Assembly (NCBI GenBank): GCA_023434025.1
Contig: JAEYTL010000027.1
Location: forward strand, 1 to 64,000
Direction: 5' to 3'
Source: Bacteroidota bacterium
Lineage (GTDB): Bacteria; Bacteroidota; Bacteroidia; Flavobacteriales; Flavobacteriaceae
DNA: 64,000 bases
The number at the start of each line of letters is the position of its first letter. Position 1 is the first letter of the stretch. Under the pieces are notes generated by a model. The model was not told where the DNA came from. It made no database searches and saw only the letters and a list, made by a program, of their open reading frames with translations. Below are positions 10,272-19,575 of the stretch, piece by piece. The translations under genes were made by a program, and so were the position numbers.

Positions 10272-10285
10272 AAAAAATAGTACAA

Positions 10286-11221
10286 ATGAAAAAAATATAT
10301 TTTACGCTGGCCTTTGCATTCATGGTTGTTTTAAATGGTCAGGCACAACAAGATCCGCATTATACACAATACATGTATAACATGAATATCATGAATCCGG
10401 CGTATGCGGGTTCAAAGGAAAGTTTGTCAGTCGGGCTGTTGTACCGGGCACAATGGGTTGAAATTGAAGGAGCACCAAAAACAGGAACATTAGCCATTCA
10501 CAGCCCGGTGGGGAAAAATGTGGGTTTGGGATTATCTGCCATAACCGATAAAATTGGTCCGGTAGAAGAAAACAATGTGTATGCCGATTTCTCCTACACG
10601 TTAAACTTAGGAGGGGAACATCGTTTGGCATTTGGAATCAAAGGAGGAGCAACTTTTCACAAAGTAGGTTTATTTAGTGATATCGGAAACGGTTTTGTTC
10701 CCGATCCGGACGATCCGGCTTTTAGCGAAAATTCAAGCAATACCTATTTGAATATCGGTTCCGGACTTTTTTATTATAATCAAAAGTTTTATGCGGCTTT
10801 TTCGGTGCCAAATATGTTGAAGACAAAGCACCTGGATGTAACGCAAAACGGACAGGAATATGAGTTCGGTTCAGAAGTACAACATTATTTTTTAACCGCC
10901 GGGTACGTTTTTGATTTGTCTGAGAACACAAAATTCAAACCGTCGTTTATGATGAAGTCGGCATTTAATGCACCCACTTCACTTGATGTTTCGGCAAATG
11001 TGCTGTTTTTTAACAAATTTGAGTTAGGAGCAACCTACCGACTTGATGATTCTTTCGGCGGAATGATTAACTTTGCCGTAACGCCATCGATTAGAGTGGG
11101 GTATGCGTATGACCATATTGTCTCCGATTTAAATGTAACAACACCGGCTTCACACGAGTTTATGCTGTTGTTTGATTTGAATTTCTCGAAGAAAATATCC
11201 ATTTCGCCAAGATTTTTCTAA
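10286..11221 (+). CDS. PorP/SprF-family type IX secretion outer-membrane protein
   Basis: The 311-residue protein has a signal peptide (cleavage after NGQAQ). The hallmark N-terminal motif of the PorP/SprF family follows: QDPHYTQYMYN, MNPAYAGS and LYRAQWVEIEGAPKT. Alternating strands of a small outer-membrane barrel run to the C-terminal aromatic residue (SPRFF). SprF in Flavobacterium johnsoniae is required for secretion of the type B CTD adhesin SprB, and homologues usually sit beside type B CTD genes. The position here, between two such genes, fits a dedicated secretion or anchoring partner. The next gene begins 20 nt downstream, so the pair is probably an operon. Which of the two neighbours it serves cannot be read from the sequence. 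Confidence 0.93.
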   Translation: MKKIYFTLAFAFMVVLNGQAQQDPHYTQYMYNMNIMNPAYAGSKESLSVGLLYRAQWVEIEGAPKTGTLAIHSPVGKNVGLGLSAITDKIGPVEENNVYADFSYTLNLGGEHRLAFGIKGGATFHKVGLFSDIGNGFVPDPDDPAFSENSSNTYLNIGSGLFYYNQKFYAAFSVPNMLKTKHLDVTQNGQEYEFGSEVQHYFLTAGYVFDLSENTKFKPSFMMKSAFNAPTSLDVSANVLFFNKFELGATYRLDDSFGGMINFAVTPSIRVGYAYDHIVSDLNVTTPASHEFMLLFDLNFSKKISISPRFF

Positions 11222-11241
11222 CCAATAAAGCAACTTAAAAA

Positions 11242-13113
11242 ATGAAAAAATTATATATCACAACAGGATTGTTTTTAACACTTATGTCCGGATTTGCTCA
11301 AAACAAGCAGACGGAAAAAGCAGATAAGTTGTTTGAAACCTATCAATATGTGGCAGCTATTGAGGAATATTTAAAATTAGCAGAATCCAAAAAAGCGGAT
11401 AATTATGTTTACAGACAATTAGCCGATAGCTATTATAATGTTTATAATACGGAGGCCGCTGCAAAATGGTATGCCAAAGCCGTTGAAAAAAACCAGGATG
11501 CTGAAACGTATTACCGTTATGCCCAAGCATTAAAATCGTTAGGCAAATATCAGGACGCTAACAGGCAAATGGATAAGTTTGCTTCTCTTTTACCCAATGA
11601 CCAACGAGCAAAAGATCACAAAGCCAATCCAAATTATATTCCAACTTTAGCAGATAAAACAAAGTTGTTTGATATCAAAGAAACTAAAATTAACAGCAAA
11701 GACCAAAGTGATTTTGGTGCGGTTTTAACCAACGATAATACGTTATATTTTGCGAGCACAAGAAACACATCAAACAAAACGGATAAGTGGATAAACCAAC
11801 CGTATCTGGATATTTTTTCTTCTACGTTACATGCAGACGGAACGTTGTCTGAGCCACAAAAAGTAAGCGAACTAAACACCGCTTTTCACGATGGTCCGGT
11901 TACTGTTTCTGCAGACGGTAACACTATGTTTTTTGCAAGAGACGGTCACAGTGAAGGCGTTTTTGAAAAAGACAAAAAGAACAATATCAAAGTGGGTCAA
12001 CAAGGTCTTTATAGAGCAACAAAAGTAGGTGGAAAATGGACAGATATTCAGGCTTTACCATTTAATAGCATTAATTATTCTGTAAGTCATCCAAGTTTAA
12101 GTAAAGATGGAAAAACACTTTATTTTGCTTCTAATATGCCGGGTGGTCTGGGTGATACTGATATTTGGAAAGTTTCTGTTGATGGAAAAAATTACGGAAA
12201 ACCAGAAAATTTAGGAACAGCCGTAAACACTGCCGGAAAAGAAGGTTTCCCTTTTATTACAGATGATAACGTGTTGTATTTCGCTTCAAGCGGAAGACAA
12301 GGTTTTGGTGGTTTAGATGTTTTTAAAGTTGATTTGAACAATCCAGCTGAAACAGTTAACATCGGAAAACCGGTAAATACCGAAAAAGACGATTTCTCAT
12401 TTAGTTTTAATACAATAAAAAACATCGGATTCTTTTCTTCAAACAGAAGTGGAATTGATAATATTTTTGAAGCCATTCCGGTTTGTGCGGCGGAGGCAAT
12501 TGCAATCGTAAAAGATAAAAAAACAGGAAAAGCTCTGGCTGATGCAACGGTTTCTATTTTAGATGAAAAGAGAAATGTAATCGCGACCAAACAAACTAAT
12601 GCTAAAGGAGAAGTTTCGTATGACATCAATTGTAATACGGCTTATGTTTTTCAGGTAACCAAACCGGATTTTGACCCGGCTTCTTTACCTGTTGAAAAAG
12701 TAAAATCAGGGAAAACTTCGGTTACGGTAGAATTGGAACCGGTTGAAGTAATTGTAACGGATAAAGAAGTTATTTTAAAGAGTATTTATTTTGAATTCAA
12801 TAAGAGTAACATTACAGAACAAGGTGCAACAGAGCTGGATAAACTGGTAAAGGTACTCAAAGACAATCCAACGATGGAAATCTTTGTAAAATCGCATACG
12901 GATTCAAAAGGAACGGCAGCTTATAATTTAAACCTATCTAATCAAAGAGCTCAATCAACGGTGCAGTATTTAATCTCTAAAGGAATTTCTAAAGAGAGAC
13001 TTTCCGGAAAAGGATTAGGATTTACAGAACCTAAAATTGATTGCAAAGGGAATTGTACAGAAGAGCAAGATGCTCAAAACAGACGCTCTGAATTTCTGAT
13101 TGTAAAAAGATAA
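11242..13113 (+). CDS. PorE-like protein: TPR, beta-propeller, carboxypeptidase-regulatory and OmpA domains
   Basis: The 623-residue exported protein has a signal peptide ending near SGFAQ and no lipobox. TPR helices span about 22-120. WD40-like PD40 propeller blades span about 150-400, with repeated TLYFAS and GGLGDTDIWK/GGLDVFKV strands. A carboxypeptidase regulatory-like beta domain covers about 410-495 (KDKKTGKALADATVSI). An OmpA peptidoglycan-binding domain lies at about 505-623 (SIYFEFNKSNIT, SHTDSKGTAAYN.LS..RA, NRRSEF). This four-domain order is that of PorE, a T9SS component that ties the PorP complex to peptidoglycan. Cotranscription with a PorP/SprF homologue suggests a paralogous PorP-PorE-type pair for the flanking adhesins. 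I cannot tell whether it is the main PorE or a specialised copy; the context favours the latter. Confidence 0.9.
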   Translation: MKKLYITTGLFLTLMSGFAQNKQTEKADKLFETYQYVAAIEEYLKLAESKKADNYVYRQLADSYYNVYNTEAAAKWYAKAVEKNQDAETYYRYAQALKSLGKYQDANRQMDKFASLLPNDQRAKDHKANPNYIPTLADKTKLFDIKETKINSKDQSDFGAVLTNDNTLYFASTRNTSNKTDKWINQPYLDIFSSTLHADGTLSEPQKVSELNTAFHDGPVTVSADGNTMFFARDGHSEGVFEKDKKNNIKVGQQGLYRATKVGGKWTDIQALPFNSINYSVSHPSLSKDGKTLYFASNMPGGLGDTDIWKVSVDGKNYGKPENLGTAVNTAGKEGFPFITDDNVLYFASSGRQGFGGLDVFKVDLNNPAETVNIGKPVNTEKDDFSFSFNTIKNIGFFSSNRSGIDNIFEAIPVCAAEAIAIVKDKKTGKALADATVSILDEKRNVIATKQTNAKGEVSYDINCNTAYVFQVTKPDFDPASLPVEKVKSGKTSVTVELEPVEVIVTDKEVILKSIYFEFNKSNITEQGATELDKLVKVLKDNPTMEIFVKSHTDSKGTAAYNLNLSNQRAQSTVQYLISKGISKERLSGKGLGFTEPKIDCKGNCTEEQDAQNRRSEFLIVKR

Positions 13114-13137
13114 TAATTTCATTACTACTTGTTAATT

Positions 13138-13170
13138 AGGCTAAAGCGTATGTAGTGTGCGCTTTGGCTT
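13138..13170 (+). terminator. Long hairpin after the PorE-like gene
   Basis: Positions 13138-13148 pair with 13160-13170 as an 11-bp stem including two G-U pairs (core CTAAAGCG/CGCTTTGG), with an 11-nt loop. There is no strong T-run, so termination is uncertain. It may stabilise the upstream mRNA 3' end. Confidence 0.45.
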
Positions 13171-13183
13171 TACACTTTGTAAT

Positions 13184-13209
13184 GGTCATCCGTCATTTTG
13201 AGGATGACC
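13184..13209 (+). terminator. Second hairpin before the repeat-adhesin gene
   Basis: GGTCATCC (13184-13191) and GGATGACC (13202-13209) are a perfect 8-bp inverted repeat with a 10-nt loop. It lies 46 nt before the next ATG and 14 nt after the preceding hairpin. The tract after it is T-rich but interrupted. It could be a terminator or an operator. Confidence 0.45.
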
Positions 13210-13254
13210 TGTTAATAATTGATTTTTAATTAATTATTGAAAATAATTGCTTCA

Positions 13255-16200
13255 ATGAAAAAGATAATTGCTGTTTTATTACTACTTTGTTTTAACTATT
13301 TTACTGCCCAAACGCCAAATGATTGTGTCAATGCCATCACGGTTTGCAGCAACGGAAGTTTTTCTTCCAACGCTGACGGAATAGGAAATGTGCAGGAGAT
13401 TAACGGCTTTTGCAGCGGTTTTGAACACAATTCGGTTTGGTTAAAAATTAATATCGTTCAATCAGGCACGTTAGGTTTTCATCTTCGCCCGAATGAGCAG
13501 GATATAAGTGTTGATTTTGATTTTTGGGTTTTTGGTCCCAACAGGCCATGTAATAATTTAGGAAATCCGATCCGGTGTTCAACAACTAATCCGCAAGCTG
13601 CAGGTCTCCCCAATAATTATACAGGAATGCATGGGAGCACAACTGCCACCCAAAACGGGCCGGGTGCTAATGGCAACGGATATGTAAGGTGGTTGAATGT
13701 ACTGGCCGGAGAAAGCTATTACATAGCCATTGACAGGCCGGAAGGAATATTGGGAGGCGATGGTGGATTTGAACTGGAGTGGATTGGTTCCGCCACGCAA
13801 GGAACCGGAGCTTTTGCTCCGCCGCCAACCGCCAATGCTATTGAAGATTATATTTCTTGTAGCACGAATGCAAACACAGGAATTTTTGATTTAAATACGG
13901 TAAGAAGTTCTATTAATTCCGATTTAGTGGCAAACACAATTACATTTCACAATACCATAGAAAATGCGATTGATGGAATAGGAGCTTTGCCTGCTATTTT
14001 AGCAAATTCAACCAATCCGCAACAAATTTTTGCTCGTGTAAGAGATAACGTAACGGGTTGTTTTTCGGTAACTGATTTTAATTTGGTCGTTTATCCTGTT
14101 CCCGATGCCGATATTGCGGTTTCATCCACAGAAATTTGCCAGGGTGAAATTGTAACTGTAACCATTACCGGAACACCAAATTCTACGGTTACTTATCAAG
14201 CTAATGGAGGAACAAATCAAACTGCTTTGCTCGATGCTTCGGGTAGTTTTAGTTTTGATCAAACATTGACCACAGACACCACTTTTGCGTTATCACTTGC
14301 TCAGATTATCGATACGGATGGCTCGGTTATTTGTTCAAGAAATTTAACCGATGCCGTAACTGTTTTGGTCAACGAAATTCAGCCCCCCGCTTTTATAACC
14401 AATTCACCTATTTGCAGTGGCGAATCGGCAATCATAACTTTTACAGGAAGACCAAATACTATTTTAAACTTTACAATAAATGGCAATCCGGAAAGCATAA
14501 ATATTGACGGAACCGGTTCCTATATCCATACCATCAGCAATGTAACGGCCAATCTTGCTATGGTATTAGAAGATATAACGTATGATGCTACTCCGTTTTG
14601 CTCATTAACATTAAATATAAACGAAACAATTTTGGTTGAAAATGTACCAGCAATTGTAAGTCCAACGCCTTATTTAATTTGTAATACGACCGGAAATCCC
14701 AATTCGGCATTGTTTCAATTGGATAGTAAAAATGGTGAAATTACGAATAATAATTCAGCTTTAACGGTTACCTATTACTTAACGCAAGCTTTAGCTGATT
14801 CTGGAGATCCGGCCGATACACTACCAAACTCCTACCCGAGTATTGCGGCCAATCAAACGGTGTATGTTCGGGTAGAATCGGTTGCGGGATGTGTTTCGTT
14901 CACAGAGTTAGAACTTCAGGTTGTGGAAGCTCCGACAGCGAATGCTCCCACACCATTGAATAATTGCGAAAACGGAACAACGGGAATTGCAACATTTGAT
15001 TTGGATCAGACTGTAGCCGAAATTATTCTCGGAAATACTTTCCCGGTTGCGGTGACTTTTTATGAAACGTTGACCCAGGCTCAAATCGGAGAGGATGAAA
15101 TTACATCGGCCAATACTCATAACAGCACCACAGGTTCAGTTTTTGTAAGAGTGCAAAGTGGTTCCTGTTTTGAAATTGTAGAATTGGTGCTGAATGTACT
15201 TCCCAATCCAATTATTAATCCGCCGGGCACTATTTCTGAATGTGATGATGATTCGGATGGCATTACCACTTTTAATTTAGACAATTTAGTAAATACCATT
15301 TTAAACGGATTACCTCAAACGGGTTATTCCGTTCGGTTTTATACCGACCAGAATGATGCGATAAATCAACCGTCGAATTTTATTTCACCATCCAATCATT
15401 ACGAAAATACAACGCCATTTAATCAAATAATTTGGATTCGTTTAGAAAACAATACAACCAGTTGTTTTTCGGTTCAGGCACTTCCATTGGTTGTAAATCT
15501 TCCTTTGCAATTACCTTCAAACGCATCGCTCACAGTTTGTGATGTGAACAATGATGGCTTTGCTGTTTTTAATTTACCGAGTGCTCAAAATGCAATTTTA
15601 ATGAATGCAGTAAATCCGTCTAATCATCAAGTTCAGTTTTATCATACGGAGTTAGGAGCTATAAATGAAACGGCTTCAGAATTGATAAGTTCTCCCGGAA
15701 GTTTTACTAATTTAACATCAGGAAATTCAACAATAGGCGTAAGAGTGGAACATATTTTAACAGGATGTTACAGCACCACTACATTGAATTTGAATCTGAT
15801 TCCGTTGCCGGATGTCAGTGCAATTACTCTTTCAGATTTAGTTTTATGTGATGAAGTTACACCGTATGATTTATCTGAAACATTTGATTTAACGGTATAT
15901 GAAAGCCTTATTCGAAACGGAATTCCAAATCTGAACATCACATATCACCATTCAATTGGAAATGCCAGTAGCGGAACAAATCCAATTGGAACAGCTTCAA
16001 ATTACAATTCTCCATCTGCAACAATTTATATTCGAGTGGTAAATTCTTTGAGTACAAATCCATTTTGCTCAGTAGTGCTTCCTTTGAATTTAGTAGTGAA
16101 TCCGTTGCCGAGTTTAATGTTGAACAGAATTATCATTTGTGATGCCAATCTTTCCGGTTTTGCCGATTTTGATTTGCAAGGCAAAATTCCTGAAATTTTA

Positions 16201-17475
16201 GGTTCATCGCAACCCATAAGTAATTTTAAAGTGGAGTTTTTTGAAGATAACTTAGAAAATTCACCTATTTTATCTAACCCATACACCAATACTACAATTG
16301 ATTTACAGGTAATTTATGTAAAAATTACAAATCTTACTACATTATGTTCTGTAATTCATCCTTTTGACTTGAAGGTAGAAGCCGGTGCTCAAGCCATGCA
16401 GCCAGATGATTGGGAAGTTTGCGATTATGATGGGGTAAACGACGGTATCGCAACGTTTGATTTAACCACATTGGATTCAATTGTGCTGAACGGACAAAAT
16501 TCGGCTGATTTTCAGGTAACGTATCACCTGACTGCTACAGGAGCATTGAACGGAACGAATGCTATTGCCAATCCGGAAAGTCATCAAAATACGCTTTCAC
16601 CAAACCAGCAAACAATTCATATTCGCGTAAAAAACATCAATTTTGTTACTTCTTGCGTAGCCACTGCAACCGTGCTTTTACGAGTTGAAAAATTGTTGGA
16701 ACCAGTTATTACAACTGTGGATGGAAGTAATACGATTTGTGTGAATTATGAAACCGGAATTGTTGAACGAACGTTGACTTTACGCAGTAGTATTCAAGGA
16801 AGTAATTACACTTATACTTGGTTTTTGAACGGAAGTATAATTCCAGATGCAACAGCAAGCACTTATTTAGTAAATACGGCTTCGCCCGGAATGTATTCTG
16901 TTCTGATAGAAAATCCTTCTTCCGGTTTAGGGTGTATTTCAGACAGGAGTGAGGATTTTGAAGTAATTCAGTCCGGCCCTGCCGTGATTATTGATTATCA
17001 GGTCTCCGCTGCCTTTACGGATAATGCAACGATTACGGTGCAGGTAGATGGTTATGGTACGTATTGGTTTCAGTTGAACGACGGACCAATTCTGAACAAT
17101 GGCGGGGTTTTTACAAATGTACCAACGGGCATACATACCGTTACGGTCCATGATCAGAAAACAGGAAACCCGTCATGCGGCAGCGTGGTCATTGAAAATA
17201 TCAGGATCATTGATTACCCGAAATTCTTCACACCGAATGGGGATGGTTATAATGATGAATGGAATATCACGGCTTTGCGGCATCAACCCAATGCTTATAT
17301 TGTAATCTTTGACCGGTATGGAAAAGTATTGAAATCAATAAGTCCGAACGGAGCCGGCTGGGATGGAACGTTTAACGGAAAAGCCTTGTTCTCAACGGAT
17401 TATTGGTTTATTGTTTACTATGAGGAAAACGGTGTTCCGCGGGAATTCAAATCGCACTTCGCCTTAAAAAGATAA
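13255..17475 (+). CDS. Repeat-rich surface protein with type B T9SS C-terminal domain
   Basis: The 1406-residue exported protein has a signal peptide MKKIIAVLLLLCFNYFTAQ. ATG 13255 is preferred over an upstream TTG at 13237 because it starts exactly at the signal peptide. Residues about 20-185 form a Cys-rich N-terminal domain seen in many gliding-associated proteins (NDCVNAITVCSNGSF). From about 479 to 1150, roughly 95-residue units recur near 479, 570, 662, 761, 864, 961 and 1055. Each opens with C-D-x-x-x-x-G-x-x-x-F-D-L and continues with a VTYYxT strand and an IYVRV strand. The last 87 residues are a type B CTD (KFFTPNGDGYND, IFDRYGKVL, DYWFIVYY). It is probably a T9SS-exported surface filament or adhesin using the PorP/SprF partner upstream. 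Ligand unknown. Confidence 0.92.
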   Translation: MKKIIAVLLLLCFNYFTAQTPNDCVNAITVCSNGSFSSNADGIGNVQEINGFCSGFEHNSVWLKINIVQSGTLGFHLRPNEQDISVDFDFWVFGPNRPCNNLGNPIRCSTTNPQAAGLPNNYTGMHGSTTATQNGPGANGNGYVRWLNVLAGESYYIAIDRPEGILGGDGGFELEWIGSATQGTGAFAPPPTANAIEDYISCSTNANTGIFDLNTVRSSINSDLVANTITFHNTIENAIDGIGALPAILANSTNPQQIFARVRDNVTGCFSVTDFNLVVYPVPDADIAVSSTEICQGEIVTVTITGTPNSTVTYQANGGTNQTALLDASGSFSFDQTLTTDTTFALSLAQIIDTDGSVICSRNLTDAVTVLVNEIQPPAFITNSPICSGESAIITFTGRPNTILNFTINGNPESINIDGTGSYIHTISNVTANLAMVLEDITYDATPFCSLTLNINETILVENVPAIVSPTPYLICNTTGNPNSALFQLDSKNGEITNNNSALTVTYYLTQALADSGDPADTLPNSYPSIAANQTVYVRVESVAGCVSFTELELQVVEAPTANAPTPLNNCENGTTGIATFDLDQTVAEIILGNTFPVAVTFYETLTQAQIGEDEITSANTHNSTTGSVFVRVQSGSCFEIVELVLNVLPNPIINPPGTISECDDDSDGITTFNLDNLVNTILNGLPQTGYSVRFYTDQNDAINQPSNFISPSNHYENTTPFNQIIWIRLENNTTSCFSVQALPLVVNLPLQLPSNASLTVCDVNNDGFAVFNLPSAQNAILMNAVNPSNHQVQFYHTELGAINETASELISSPGSFTNLTSGNSTIGVRVEHILTGCYSTTTLNLNLIPLPDVSAITLSDLVLCDEVTPYDLSETFDLTVYESLIRNGIPNLNITYHHSIGNASSGTNPIGTASNYNSPSATIYIRVVNSLSTNPFCSVVLPLNLVVNPLPSLMLNRIIICDANLSGFADFDLQGKIPEILGSSQPISNFKVEFFEDNLENSPILSNPYTNTTIDLQVIYVKITNLTTLCSVIHPFDLKVEAGAQAMQPDDWEVCDYDGVNDGIATFDLTTLDSIVLNGQNSADFQVTYHLTATGALNGTNAIANPESHQNTLSPNQQTIHIRVKNINFVTSCVATATVLLRVEKLLEPVITTVDGSNTICVNYETGIVERTLTLRSSIQGSNYTYTWFLNGSIIPDATASTYLVNTASPGMYSVLIENPSSGLGCISDRSEDFEVIQSGPAVIIDYQVSAAFTDNATITVQVDGYGTYWFQLNDGPILNNGGVFTNVPTGIHTVTVHDQKTGNPSCGSVVIENIRIIDYPKFFTPNGDGYNDEWNITALRHQPNAYIVIFDRYGKVLKSISPNGAGWDGTFNGKALFSTDYWFIVYYEENGVPREFKSHFALKR

Positions 17476-17534
17476 AAAAGATTGTTTTTGAATAATTTGA
17501 ATTGGTTTAGAATTACTTAAACAATACGACTGAG

Positions 17535-17568
17535 GCCGTCCTGAAAGCAATTTTGGGGCGGCTTTTTT
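17535..17568 (+). terminator. Intrinsic terminator of the adhesin island
   Basis: GCCGTCC (17535-17541) pairs with GGGCGGC (17556-17562), with one G-U pair, and is followed by six T residues. It closes the plus-strand island 59 nt after the last stop. Downstream to 17668 only AT-rich, TTAGAATT-repetitive sequence is seen. Confidence 0.85.
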
Positions 17569-17668
17569 CTGTAGAGTAAACGGTGTCGATCTGTAGTTTA
17601 TAAATGATGTCTACTTTAAGTTAGAATTCGAATTTAGAGGTTAGAATTTAGAAATTGGAGTGATGTTT

Positions 17669-18250
17669 TTATCCGTGAACGGTTTCTTTTTTGCCGTAGT
17701 TGGTAATAAGCTCGCCTTCAAATTCAAGCCATTCCTGCCAACGTTTATCAACATCTACTTTTTCGGAATATTTTCGGGCAAATTTTAAAAAGGTGGTATA
17801 ATGATTGGCTTCACTGATCATGAGTTCACGGTAAAATCTGGCCAATTCCTGATCCTTTATGTTTTCGGAAAGTACTTTAAAACGTTCGCAACTACGGGCT
17901 TCAATCATGGCAGCAAAGAGCAAACGTTCGATCAACGCATCGTTTCGGGTGCCACCTTTTTTGCTGAACTTGACAAGCTGGTTCACATAATCGTCTTTTA
18001 CTTCGCGACCAAATTCAAAGCCACGTTCCTTTATAAGATTATGCACCATCTGAAAATGTTCCATTTCTTCGATGGCAATTTTGGCCATTTCAGTCACTAA
18101 TTCTACCTTTTCAGAATTGTTGGTAATGATATACAGGGCATTGGCAGCTGCTTTTTGTTCGCACCAGCAATGATCGGATAAAATTTCTTCGAGGTTTGAT
18201 TCGGCTATATTGGCCCAACGGGGATCGGTTTTGAGTTTTAATCCTAACAT
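17669..18250 (-). CDS. miaE: tRNA-(ms2io6A)-hydroxylase MiaE
   Basis: The 193-residue ferritin-like four-helix diiron protein carries ligand motifs of MiaE: Glu31 in CWCEQKAA, E62-x-x-H65 in IEEMEHF, a Glu in MIEARSCERF, and E-x-x-H in ISEANHY. The family hydroxylates the isopentenyl group of modified A37 in tRNAs that read codons starting with U, using O2. The length fits the family and ATG 18250 is unambiguous. It is transcribed divergently from the glycosyltransferase at 18327. A TATTTTTG-like -7 box lies at 18270-18277 (minus strand) but has no good -33 element. Confidence 0.93.
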   Translation of the reverse strand: MLGLKLKTDPRWANIAESNLEEILSDHCWCEQKAAANALYIITNNSEKVELVTEMAKIAIEEMEHFQMVHNLIKERGFEFGREVKDDYVNQLVKFSKKGGTRNDALIERLLFAAMIEARSCERFKVLSENIKDQELARFYRELMISEANHYTTFLKFARKYSEKVDVDKRWQEWLEFEGELITNYGKKETVHG

Positions 18251-18326
18251 GATTTTGAGAGATTTAATGCAAAAATAATGCTTTTTATTTGAATAGAATT
18301 GCCCCTTTTATTGCTATTTTAGTCGG

Positions 18327-19562
18327 ATGAATGGACTGAAAAATAAGCGTATTTTAATTATTGGTTTTGTCTGGCCGGAACCCGGATCATCGGCAGCCGG
18401 AACCCGGATGATGCAATTGATTTCTTTTTTTAAAAAAAACGGCGGAGTAATAACGTTTGCCAGCACAGCCGCAGTTTCTGAATTTTCGGAAGAATTGGAT
18501 GATATTGACCGGAAACAAATTGCATTGAATTGCACTTCGTTTGATGTTTTTGTGACTGAATTGCAACCCGATTTGGTTTTGTTTGACCGGTTTATGACGG
18601 AAGAACAATTTGGCTGGCGGGTGGCTCAGCAATGTCCGAATGCCATACGAATGCTGGATTCAGAGGATTTACATTGTTTGCGTGAAGCCCGGAGACTAAC
18701 TGTTTTGAAAAACAAACCATTTGAGTTGAATAATGATTTGGCAAAACGTGAAGTTGCCAGTATTTTTCGTTGTGATGTTACGTTGATGGTTTCTGAATTT
18801 GAAATGGAGTTGCTTCAAACGTATTTTAAAGTACCGTTGTTTTTATTGTTTTATTTGCCGATTTGGATTGAAAATGAAACGGTGCATTTACCGGATTTTG
18901 AAGAGCGAAGTGATTTTGTGTTTATTGGGAATTTTCTGCATGCTCCGAATCACGATGCGGTTGTTTATTTGAAAGAAGTAATCTGGCCATTGTTGTTTGA
19001 AAAATTTCCGGAAGCGAAGATGAATGTTTATGGTGCTTATCCGACACAAAAAATAAATTCGCTGCATCAACCGAAACTGAATTTTTATGTTCACGGAAGA
19101 GCGGAAAGTTCTTTTGAAGTAATTTCGAAAGCGAGAGTTCTGTTAGCTCCCATCCGGTTTGGTGCCGGAATAAAAGGAAAATTACTGGAGGCAATGCAGT
19201 TTGGAACGCCGAGCATAGCGTCAACAATAGGAGCAGAAGCCATGAATGGTAATTTTGCATGGAATGGTTTTATTACGGATTCTCCCGATGATTTTGCTGA
19301 AAAAGCAATTGAATTATATCAAAATAAAACTATTTGGCAGGAGGCACAGCAAAAAGGCTTTAAAATAATTAAGAAGCGATTTTCCGGCGATTTGTTTGAG
19401 GTTGCTTTTGAAGAACTTTTAGCAGATAAGTTTGAAAATTTAAAAAAGTATCGTGATGATAATTTTATGGGTCAAATGCTGATGCATCATGCTTTGCAGA
19501 GCACAAAGTATATGGCGAAGTGGATTGAGGAAAAGAATAAAAACGTAAAAAGCGAGTCATGA
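18327..19562 (+). CDS. GT4-type glycosyltransferase
   Basis: The 411-residue GT-B protein opens with an N-terminal Rossmann-like strand and a PEPGSSAAGTRM segment typical of family 4 enzymes that read the donor with the C-terminal half. The C-terminal half shows FVFIGNFLHAPNHDAV, then VLLAPIRFGAGIKGKLLEAM with the usual E of the E-x7-E region, and GTPSIAST. There is no signal peptide or membrane segment, so it is cytoplasmic or peripheral. Donor and acceptor are not predictable. It is convergent with a processive-type GT2 gene, so the two may both act on surface sugars, but no operon links them. The stop codon lies inside the loop of a shared terminator. Confidence 0.85.
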   Translation: MNGLKNKRILIIGFVWPEPGSSAAGTRMMQLISFFKKNGGVITFASTAAVSEFSEELDDIDRKQIALNCTSFDVFVTELQPDLVLFDRFMTEEQFGWRVAQQCPNAIRMLDSEDLHCLREARRLTVLKNKPFELNNDLAKREVASIFRCDVTLMVSEFEMELLQTYFKVPLFLLFYLPIWIENETVHLPDFEERSDFVFIGNFLHAPNHDAVVYLKEVIWPLLFEKFPEAKMNVYGAYPTQKINSLHQPKLNFYVHGRAESSFEVISKARVLLAPIRFGAGIKGKLLEAMQFGTPSIASTIGAEAMNGNFAWNGFITDSPDDFAEKAIELYQNKTIWQEAQQKGFKIIKKRFSGDLFEVAFEELLADKFENLKKYRDDNFMGQMLMHHALQSTKYMAKWIEEKNKNVKSES

Positions 19563-19574
19563 AACCCGCTTTTT
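19547..19574. terminator. Bidirectional terminator between convergent glycosyltransferase genes
   Basis: AAAAAGCG (19547-19554) pairs with CGCTTTTT (19567-19574). The A- and T-runs flanking the GC core let it work in both directions. It overlaps the 3' end of the plus-strand gene, whose TGA (19560-19562) sits in the loop. Confidence 0.8.
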
Positions 19575-19575
19575 G

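Noticed and set aside
12192..12629. Minus-strand frame of 145 codons opposite the PorE-like gene
   Set aside because: Shadow of the propeller repeats; no recognisable domain and no promoter.
3900..17400. CRISPR or simple tandem DNA repeats in the adhesin genes
   Set aside because: Protein repeats are present but the DNA copies are diverged; no short identical direct repeats with spacers exist.
17580..17668. TTAGAATT-rich tract as a regulatory repeat
   Set aside because: It lies between two convergent 3' ends after a terminator and is simple AT-rich sequence without a consistent unit or spacing.
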